DNA of 27,377 nucleotides. Source: SCTG01 sp036005325. GTDB taxonomy: Bacteria > Nitrospirota > Nitrospiria > Nitrospirales > NS-4. Each line of letters starts with the position of its first letter. The stretch's first letter is position 1. The stretch spans positions 1-27,377 of the forward strand of contig DASYQR010000035.1 of the NCBI GenBank assembly GCA_036005325.1. The letters are read 5' to 3'. This document shows, in pieces, positions 14,521-20,819 of the stretch. Under the pieces are notes generated by a model. That model did not search any database, was not told the DNA's origin, and worked only from the letters and a program-made list of their open reading frames with translations. The position numbers and the translations under genes are program-made.

Positions 14521-15490
14521 TCTCGCCGAGCGCCGGGAGGGCGTTGCCGTGGATGGCGTGCTGGTCATCAATAAACCGGCTGGATGGACGTCCCACGATG
14601 TGGTGGCGAAGGCGCGGAAGTTGCTCGGGGTCTCCAAGATCGGCCACACAGGAACCTTAGACCCGGCAGCTACGGGCGTGTTGGTGCTCTGTCTCGGCAA
14701 AGCCACGCGGATCGCGGAGTACTTGGTCAATACGGACAAGGAGTACCGGGCAGTGTTACGTCTTGGAGCGGCGACCGATACGCAGGATGCGACCGGGAAT
14801 GTCGTGGGACGGACTGAAGGGGCGCTGCCCGACGAGGCTGCTATCACAGCGGCGATGGCAAGCTTTGTCGGACGCTTGCAGCAAGTGCCTCCGATGTACT
14901 CCGCCATCAAGGTCAAAGGCGTCCCGCTGTACAAATCGGCCCGCGCCGGTCGAACCGTTCCCCGGTCGCCGCGCGAGTTCACGGTGCGATCGCTGCAGAT
15001 TCTTTCCATCGCCTCCGGTGCGGACGGCACGAAGGATGTCACCTTCGACGTGGTCTGCAGCAAGGGCACTTACGTGCGCACGCTTTGCGCCGACATCGGA
15101 GAGGCGTTGGGCGTCGGCGGGCATCTCGCCGGGCTGGAGCGTCGCCGGGTCGGACGATTCAGCATTGAAGACGCGTTGAGTCTCGACGCACTAGCGGAAT
15201 TGGCGGAGCGAGAGGCAGTGGAATCCCGGCTCTATTCCACGGCGGTGGCCCTGACCGACCTGCCGGCGTTGGTCATTGATGAGGTCGCGAGCCGAAGCAT
15301 TCGTCACGGTGTGGCGGTCCCGGCCACGCGGGTGGTACAAGCGAAAGGTGCGTGGGCAGTAGGCGAGAGTGTTTGCCTTCTGGGGCCGGACGGCCGGTTG
15401 CTGGCGATCGGCAAGGTCCCATGCGGGCCGGAGGATCTCGGGCAGGCGGCGCCCGGAACCCTGATCAAACTCGAAAAAGTCCTGGTATGA
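14507..15490 (+). CDS. truB: tRNA pseudouridine(55) synthase TruB
   Basis: The 327-residue enzyme converts U55 of the tRNA T-loop to pseudouridine and also acts as an RNA chaperone. DGVLVINKPAGWTSHDVV lies at 16-33 and the catalytic Asp52 is in GHTGTLDPAATGVL. KEYRAVLRLGAATDTQDATG, the QVPPMYSAIKVKG motif and a C-terminal PUA-like region follow. The GTG at 14507 is preferred because GGGGAGAA lies about 8 nt upstream; ATG 14489 would add six residues. Either start overlaps rbfA. rpsO follows after 25 nt. Confidence 0.95.
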   Translation: MAKLDLAERREGVAVDGVLVINKPAGWTSHDVVAKARKLLGVSKIGHTGTLDPAATGVLVLCLGKATRIAEYLVNTDKEYRAVLRLGAATDTQDATGNVVGRTEGALPDEAAITAAMASFVGRLQQVPPMYSAIKVKGVPLYKSARAGRTVPRSPREFTVRSLQILSIASGADGTKDVTFDVVCSKGTYVRTLCADIGEALGVGGHLAGLERRRVGRFSIEDALSLDALAELAEREAVESRLYSTAVALTDLPALVIDEVASRSIRHGVAVPATRVVQAKGAWAVGESVCLLGPDGRLLAIGKVPCGPEDLGQAAPGTLIKLEKVLV

Positions 15491-15515
15491 TTTACTGCGA
15501 AGGAGGGCAAGAAGG

Positions 15516-15785
15516 ATGGCATTGACGAAAGAGGCGAAGACGACCCTCGTTCAGGGGTACAAGACCCACGACACGGACACCGGGTCACCGGAGGTGCAGA
15601 TCGCGATCCTGACCAACCGGATCACGTACCTGACCGAACATTTCCGCGGTCACAAGAACGATCACCATTCACGGCGCGGGCTTCTGATGATGGTCAGTCG
15701 ACGCCGCCGGCTGTTGGATTACCTCCGCCGGCATGATGAAGAGCGGTACAAGTCCATCATTGCGCGGTTGAGCATTCGGCGTTAA
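15516..15785 (+). CDS. rpsO: 30S ribosomal protein S15
   Basis: The 89-residue primary 16S rRNA-binding protein of the 30S platform is exactly the usual length. Conserved blocks are HDTDTGSPEVQIAILTNRI, HFRGHKNDHHSRRGLLMMVSRRRRLLDYL and the ending YKSIIARLSIRR. AAGGAGG at 15500-15506 gives a strong ribosome-binding site. It lies between truB and pnp as in most bacteria. Confidence 0.98.
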   Translation: MALTKEAKTTLVQGYKTHDTDTGSPEVQIAILTNRITYLTEHFRGHKNDHHSRRGLLMMVSRRRRLLDYLRRHDEERYKSIIARLSIRR

Positions 15786-15807
15786 GGGCAGTCGGTCGAG
15801 GCAGTGT

Positions 15808-15843
15808 GGGGGGAGTCGGACGATGGGCGTCCGGCCCGCCCCC
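15808..15843 (+). terminator. Candidate terminator or pause hairpin after rpsO
   Basis: A GC-rich hairpin begins 22 nt after the rpsO stop: CGGACG (15817-15822) pairs with CGTCCG (15828-15833) around a 5-nt loop, extended through an internal bulge by pairing of G-runs at 15808-15813 with C-runs at 15839-15843. Only CTCTAA follows, so termination is probably partial, allowing readthrough into pnp. Confidence 0.45.
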
Positions 15844-15870
15844 TCTAACCCGGCGTCACAGATGGACACC

Positions 15871-15906
15871 GATCTGATCTGCTTGCCCAAGCAAGCAGAT
15901 CAGATC
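15871..15906 (+). promoter_or_regulatory. Long stem-loop in the pnp leader (candidate RNase III / autoregulation site)
   Basis: Two 15-nt perfectly complementary arms (15871-15885, GATCTGATCTGCTTG, and 15892-15906) flank a 6-nt loop. Partial pairing continues outward (AGATG near 15860 with CATCT near 15914). It lies in the rpsO-pnp gap, about 45 nt before the pnp start, with no T-run, so it is not a terminator. In Escherichia coli a long stem at this place is cut by RNase III, and PNPase then degrades its own leader to autoregulate. The same role here is inference. Confidence 0.65.
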
Positions 15907-15950
15907 CGTGGACATCTGCAGGCGCCTTGCTAAAGGGAGACACGAGAGAT

Positions 15951-18053
15951 ATGGCGCATACAGTTGAACTGGAACTAGCGGGACGTACCCTCAAACTGGA
16001 GACCGGCCATCTGGCCAAGCAGGCCGATGGCGCAGTGCTGGCCACCTACGGTGACACCTACGTGCTGGCGACGGCCGTGGCCTCGCAGGCTGCGAAGAAA
16101 GACATCGATTTCCTGCCGCTCACCGTGGATTATCAGGAGAAGGCTTATGCCGCCGGCAAGATTCCCGGCGGCTTTTTCAGGCGCGAGGGCCAACCATCGG
16201 AGAGAGAAAAACTCACCAGCCGCTTGATCGACCGGCCGATGCGGCCGCTATTCCCCGAAGGGTGGTACTACGAGACCCAGGTCATCGCGATGGTGATCTC
16301 GGCGGATCAGTCCGGCACGTCCGATATAGTCGGGATCACCGCGGCGTCAGCCGCGCTCGCCGTCTCCAATATTCCTTTCAATGGGCCGGTGGCCGCCGTA
16401 CGGGTGGCCCGCCTCAAGGGGCAGTTCGTGATCAACCCGGTCTTGAGCGCGCTGGAAGAATGTGATCTGAGCCTGGTCGTGGCGGGCACGGCGGATGCCG
16501 TCATGATGGTGGAAGGCGGAGCGGCGGGTCTGCCGGAAAGCGTCATGATCGCGGCCATCGAGCGGGCTCACCAGGAAATCAAGCGGATCGTCGAGGCCAT
16601 CAACAAACTCGTCGCGAAGTGCGCGAAGCCCAAGCGCGCGGTGGTGACCGAGCAGATCGATCCGGCTCTGTCAGCGACAGTCGAGACGCTGACAGCGGCG
16701 AAGATTCGGGAGGCGATCTTTATCCCGAACAAGACCGCCCGCCAGGAGCGGTTGGACGCGATTATGGCGGAGGCCGTCGCAGCGCTCCAAAAAGAGAACG
16801 ATCCGGATCGCGAGCGGCATGTGAAGTTGGTGTTCCATAATCTGGAATACACGGAAGTCCGGAAGATGATCCTCGAAAGCGGCAAGCGGGCCGACGGGCG
16901 CGGGCCTTCGGACATCCGGCCGATCACCTGCGAGGTGGGGATCCTGCCGCGGACGCACGGTTCGGCGCTCTTCACCAGAGGGGAGACGCAGGCCCTCGCG
17001 GTTGTGACATTGGGCACCAGCGACGACGAGCAAAAGATCGATGCCTTGGAAGGCGAGTACTACCGGAATTTCATGCTCCATTATAACTTTCCCCCGTTCA
17101 GCGTCGGCGAAGCCCGGCCGCTGCGCTCTCCCGGCCGGCGCGAGATCGGTCATGGCGCGCTCGCGGATCGGGCGCTTAAGCCGGTCCTGCCGACCAAGCA
17201 GGAGTTCCCCTATACCCTACGCCTTGTCTCGGACATCCTGGAGTCGAACGGCTCCTCGTCGATGGCGACGGTGTGTGGCGGAAGCCTGGCGCTGATGGAC
17301 GCGGGCGTGCCCATCAAGGAGCCGGTGGCCGGCATCGCGATGGGGCTGATCAAGGAAGGCGACCGGGTCATGGTCATCTCCGACATCCTGGGACTGGAGG
17401 ACCATCTCGGCGACATGGATTTCAAGGTCTGCGGCACGGCGCAAGGCGTGACGGCCCTGCAGATGGACATCAAGATCGCCGGCATCACGGCGCAGCTCAT
17501 GGAAAAGGCCCTCGCGCAGGCGCGCGAAGGGCGAATGCATATCCTCGACCGCATGCGCACGGCCCTGGCGGCGCCGCGTTCCCAGATGTCTCCGTATGCC
17601 CCCCGGATTTACACCCTCAAGATCAAGACGGAGAAGATTCGCGAAGTCATCGGCCCGGGTGGAAAAGTCATCCGGGACATCGTGGCCACCTGCGGCGTCA
17701 AGATGGATGTGCAGGACGACGGTACGGTCACGATCGCATCGAGCGACGAAGCCTCCGCTCAGAAAGCGATCGACCGCGTGAACCAGATCACCGAAGAAGT
17801 CGAAGTCGGCAAACTGTACATGGGCAAGGTCCGGAAGATCATGGATTTCGGCGCGTTCGTCGAAGTGCTGCCCGGCGTAGATGGGCTCGTCCACATCTCT
17901 CAATTGGCCCATCATCGCGTGAAGGCCGTGACAGATGAAGTCAAGGAGGGCGACGAGATTCTCGTGAAGGTGATAGAGGTGGACCGGCAGGGGAAGATCC
18001 GGCTCAGCCGAAAAGAGGCGATGCCGGATCCGAAGGCGGCGGAGCAAGCCTAA
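15951..18053 (+). CDS. pnp: Polyribonucleotide nucleotidyltransferase (PNPase)
   Basis: The 700-residue trimeric 3'-5' phosphorolytic exoribonuclease is central to mRNA decay. The order is RNase PH domain 1 (about 5-140, DFLPLTVDYQEKAYAAGKIPGGF), an alpha-helical linker (about 145-230), RNase PH domain 2 (about 300-540, with FTRGETQALAVVTLGT, FPPFSVGE and SNGSSSMATVCGGSLALMDAGV), a KH domain (about 555-612, IREVIGPGGKVIRDI) and an S1 domain (about 620-690). ATG 15951 with GGGAG upstream is preferred over an upstream TTG at 15927, because the family start MxHTVELELAGRTL lies there. It follows rpsO as usual. Confidence 0.98.
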   Translation: MAHTVELELAGRTLKLETGHLAKQADGAVLATYGDTYVLATAVASQAAKKDIDFLPLTVDYQEKAYAAGKIPGGFFRREGQPSEREKLTSRLIDRPMRPLFPEGWYYETQVIAMVISADQSGTSDIVGITAASAALAVSNIPFNGPVAAVRVARLKGQFVINPVLSALEECDLSLVVAGTADAVMMVEGGAAGLPESVMIAAIERAHQEIKRIVEAINKLVAKCAKPKRAVVTEQIDPALSATVETLTAAKIREAIFIPNKTARQERLDAIMAEAVAALQKENDPDRERHVKLVFHNLEYTEVRKMILESGKRADGRGPSDIRPITCEVGILPRTHGSALFTRGETQALAVVTLGTSDDEQKIDALEGEYYRNFMLHYNFPPFSVGEARPLRSPGRREIGHGALADRALKPVLPTKQEFPYTLRLVSDILESNGSSSMATVCGGSLALMDAGVPIKEPVAGIAMGLIKEGDRVMVISDILGLEDHLGDMDFKVCGTAQGVTALQMDIKIAGITAQLMEKALAQAREGRMHILDRMRTALAAPRSQMSPYAPRIYTLKIKTEKIREVIGPGGKVIRDIVATCGVKMDVQDDGTVTIASSDEASAQKAIDRVNQITEEVEVGKLYMGKVRKIMDFGAFVEVLPGVDGLVHISQLAHHRVKAVTDEVKEGDEILVKVIEVDRQGKIRLSRKEAMPDPKAAEQA

Positions 18054-18069
18054 AGGAGTCGCGCCCGCG

Positions 18070-19323
18070 ATGTTCCGCAAAGAAATCCTGGACAACGGCC
18101 TTCGGGTGGTTACTGAGAAGATCCCTTCCGTCAGGTCGGTGTCGATCGGGATCTGGGTGAATGTCGGCTCACGGGACGAGCAACAGGGCGAAGAGGGCCT
18201 GTCGCACTTCATCGAGCACATGGTGTTCAAGGGCACACGCCGCCGCTCGGCCGAGGCCATCTCCCGGGAGATTGACACCCTGGGCGGAGAACTTAACGCC
18301 TTTACCTCGCGTGAGGGTACTACCTTCTACGCCAAGGTCTTGGACGAGCATGTAGGACAGGCGATTGACCTGCTGGCGGACATCTTCCATCACTCTCGCT
18401 TTGACGCCAAAGAGATCAGGAAGGAAAGGCAGGTGGTGCTCGAGGAGATCAGGATGGTCGAAGACGATCCGGAGGACTACCTCCATGATCTGCATACGAT
18501 GAACGCCTTCCCGACTCACCCGCTGGGACGGCCTATTCTGGGAGAAGTGGACACGATCCGAGCGCTCCGCAGGGCGCAATTGCTGGCATTCCGCGCGCGG
18601 CATTATTGCCCGTCGCAGGTGGTGGTGTCGGTGGCGGGAAATTTCGCCTTCGAGCCGGTGTTCCGGCAGGTGGCTTCGTCATTTGGAGGGCAGTGGGGTG
18701 CAGCTACCGTGCCCGGCCATCGCTTCCCGCCGGCGATCGGCGGCGGGGTTCATGTTCGAACGAAACCCTTAGAGCAAGCCCATCTGTGTCTCAGCATGAA
18801 GGGTGTCTCTCAAGGCGACAAGGACCGTTACGGCGTGTACGTGTTGAACGCGATCCTCGGTGGAGGCGTCAGCTCCCGACTGTTTCAGGAGGTACGTGAG
18901 AAGCGAGGCCTGGCCTACTCGATCTATTCGTCGGTCATGTGCTTCACGGACAGCGGATTGTTGACGGTGTATGCCGGTGTCAGGCCCGACGTGGCGCCCC
19001 GTGTGCTGGGACTGACTTTGGGAGAACTCCGCCGTTTGCAGGCGAAGCCCGTGGCGCGTGCCGAACTGGAACGGGCCAAAGGGCAATTGAAAGGCAGCCT
19101 CATGCTGGGACTCGAGAGCACCAGCAGCCGAATGAGCAAGCTGGCCAAAGATGAGATGTATTTCGGCTGCCATATCTCGCTCAGGGAGATCATGGCTGAT
19201 ATCGATCGTGTGTCCACGGAGCAACTCTGGCGTCTCAGCCGCGACCTCTTCGATGATCGCCACCTGACTATGACCGCATTGGGACCGCTGAAAAAGGGAG
19301 AAATTGAACGCGTCATGCAGTGA
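18070..19323 (+). CDS. M16-family zinc metalloprotease (YmxG/processing-peptidase-like)
   Basis: The 417-residue protein has the inverted zinc motif H46-F-I-E49-H50 and the distal ligand Glu at about 126 (ERQVVLEEI), so it should be catalytically competent. The C-terminal half carries the SSRLFQEVREKRGLAYSIYS segment whose Arg/Tyr assist catalysis in the family. No signal peptide is visible. It begins 16 nt after pnp with AAGGAG upstream. Pairing of pnp with an M16 gene (ymxG/mlpA) is common in Firmicutes and other phyla. The substrate is unknown. It ends the large operon; no convincing terminator follows. Confidence 0.93.
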   Translation: MFRKEILDNGLRVVTEKIPSVRSVSIGIWVNVGSRDEQQGEEGLSHFIEHMVFKGTRRRSAEAISREIDTLGGELNAFTSREGTTFYAKVLDEHVGQAIDLLADIFHHSRFDAKEIRKERQVVLEEIRMVEDDPEDYLHDLHTMNAFPTHPLGRPILGEVDTIRALRRAQLLAFRARHYCPSQVVVSVAGNFAFEPVFRQVASSFGGQWGAATVPGHRFPPAIGGGVHVRTKPLEQAHLCLSMKGVSQGDKDRYGVYVLNAILGGGVSSRLFQEVREKRGLAYSIYSSVMCFTDSGLLTVYAGVRPDVAPRVLGLTLGELRRLQAKPVARAELERAKGQLKGSLMLGLESTSSRMSKLAKDEMYFGCHISLREIMADIDRVSTEQLWRLSRDLFDDRHLTMTALGPLKKGEIERVMQ

Positions 19324-19415
19324 GCGTGAGAAGGCCTCTAAGCGCACTCGGTAACCACTAAAAAATCGTCTTTATTCAATCGGTTAAGTGATAGGCAGGG
19401 CACGCCAAAAATTTC

Positions 19416-19444
19416 TTGACAAGCCCCTTCCCCTCTAGTAGCAT
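19416..19444 (+). promoter_or_regulatory. Promoter of the secreted protein pair
   Basis: A consensus TTGACA (19416-19421), a 17-bp spacer and TAGCAT (19439-19444) lie in the 218-bp gap after the M16 gene. The start would be near 19451, giving a leader of about 90 nt. The rest of the gap (19324-19541) is AT-richer than its surroundings and holds no gene. Confidence 0.6.
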
Positions 19445-19541
19445 CCCACTTTGCTAGTACGGCATTGTCATCGATTAAGGTGTTTTTCGAGAGTTATTAA
19501 GTCATCCGTCGTTCACGTTTATTTTTAAGGAGGGAGACAGG

Positions 19542-19988
19542 ATGAAAACAGGCGTCATCATTGCTGCGGTGTTGGTTTTATTCGTGATCGGGTCGTGGCC
19601 GGCCGATAATGCGGCGGCTGAGACTTTGAAGGGACGGATTTGGGCCCATTGGGCCGAGAATCCGGATGGCGAAGTCTTATTCGGAATTCAGTATTGGAAC
19701 ACAGGGAACCCGGGGTCGGGGAAGCCGGGCGGGCGCTCGTCTGAGACAACCACCAAGACGCCTGATGGCTTTTCGGGTGGCGGCGCCTGGGGCTTCCAGG
19801 GCGGCACCGACAAGAACGCGCCTTATGCCGGATGGTATCATGCTCAAACGACCGTCCGCTTGGCCGTCAAAGACAAGAACCTGATGGACCAGATCACAAA
19901 GGCCAATCAGGAGTTGGTGAATTTGGAAGTGAACGTCGAAGATATCGGCGGTCGCCCGACGATCACCTCCTTCAAGGTGCTCAAGTAA
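19542..19988 (+). CDS. Secreted protein of unknown function (148 aa)
   Basis: I do not recognise a family. A Sec signal peptide is clear: MK, a hydrophobic core GVIIAAVLVLFVIGSW, and a likely cut after residue 26 (NAAA/ET), leaving about 122 residues in the periplasm or outside. The mature part is rich in Gly, Trp and Asn with a Gly/Ser/Thr loop near 52-75, and no Cys. It begins and ends with beta-type strands (TLKGRIWAHW, VNLEVNVEDIG, TITSFKVLK), so a small beta-barrel or sandwich is plausible. AAGGAGGGAG precedes the ATG, suggesting strong translation. It precedes a second secreted gene by 45 nt and shares its promoter and terminator. Confidence 0.85.
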   Translation: MKTGVIIAAVLVLFVIGSWPADNAAAETLKGRIWAHWAENPDGEVLFGIQYWNTGNPGSGKPGGRSSETTTKTPDGFSGGGAWGFQGGTDKNAPYAGWYHAQTTVRLAVKDKNLMDQITKANQELVNLEVNVEDIGGRPTITSFKVLK

Positions 19989-20033
19989 TCGGCATTCTCA
20001 CAATTTTTAGACTACTTTTAAGGAGGGAGTCTC

Positions 20034-20753
20034 ATGAAGGCTTATTCCAAGGTTCTGGCGGGCGGCGCCTCGCTCCTGTTCGTGGGTGCGATTGCCGGGA
20101 CCGCCTTGGCCATCGAGGCCTTTTCGGAGCGCTTTGAGGAAGACTTCAGCCAGCCCCGGACCATCCTTGCCCGTGTCATCGTCGTGGATCCCTATGAAGA
20201 TGCCGTCTGGGTGAACTGGGTCTGGAAAGGCGTCCGCAACAGCGGTGAGATCAATCAGTTCTGGGCCATGATGCTGCCCGGCAGGAACATGCGCGTCTTT
20301 GCCTCCGGCGGCGATCTTGCGGCCTTGAAATCCAAAGCCCGCTCTGCTCCGGGCCCGGCAGCGGCGGCCAGCGTCGCCCCGACGACAAAGGGCGCTGTGG
20401 TCGAGATGACCGTGCAGGAAGTCGAGCAGAACAAGCGCGTCGCGACCAAGGTGAAGGATGCGGACGATAAGCTGTGGACCGGCGTTATGGCTGCCGATGC
20501 GACGTTCAAAGGTCAGCCGACCATGAAGGCGCAGCCGGGATTCCCAACGATGGAAAACAAGTGTGGCACCTTGAAGGGCAAGCCTGGTGTGCCGACCGAT
20601 GTGCTTGGCGAGGAGCTTCCCGGTGGCAGCACCAAATACGGCAAGCACGCCACCTTTAAGAATGTGAAGCCGGGCTGCGAGGCCGGTCCTCCGGCTGACG
20701 CTGCTCCGGCCCCGGCTGCCGCCGCTCCAGCTCCCGCAGCGCCGAAGCCATAA
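20034..20753 (+). CDS. Secreted protein with Ala/Pro-rich tail, unknown function (239 aa)
   Basis: No family is recognised. The signal peptide (core VLAGGASLLFVGAIAGT) should be cut after residue 26 (ALA/IE). Residues 27-100 form a compact Trp-rich region (VDPYEDAVWVNWVWKG...FWAMMLPGRNMRVF). A mid-section has an Ala/Pro linker near 107-122. Two Cys at about 181 and 222 could form a disulfide after export. The last ~22 residues are an Ala/Pro low-complexity tail, a type often spanning the periplasm or cell wall. Its leader (TTTTAAGGAGGGAG) is nearly the same as that of the preceding gene. A strong terminator follows. Confidence 0.85.
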   Translation: MKAYSKVLAGGASLLFVGAIAGTALAIEAFSERFEEDFSQPRTILARVIVVDPYEDAVWVNWVWKGVRNSGEINQFWAMMLPGRNMRVFASGGDLAALKSKARSAPGPAAAASVAPTTKGAVVEMTVQEVEQNKRVATKVKDADDKLWTGVMAADATFKGQPTMKAQPGFPTMENKCGTLKGKPGVPTDVLGEELPGGSTKYGKHATFKNVKPGCEAGPPADAAPAPAAAAPAPAAPKP

Positions 20754-20780
20754 GGTAGAGGGCTAGTACTGGTAATGGAG

Positions 20781-20815
20781 ACGGGCGGTAGGGGAAACCC
20801 TACCGCCCGTTTTTT
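20781..20815 (+). terminator. Intrinsic terminator with GAAA tetraloop
   Basis: Two perfect 13-nt arms (ACGGGCGGTAGGG at 20781-20793 and its complement at 20798-20810) enclose a GAAA loop, and a T-run follows at 20810-20815. It ends the secreted-pair transcript, just before the convergent mutS stop. Confidence 0.92.
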
Positions 20816-20819
20816 ATGT

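Noticed and set aside
15871..15906. Intrinsic terminator of rpsO
   Set aside because: The stem is followed by CGTGGACATC with no T-run, so an RNA-processing role fits better.
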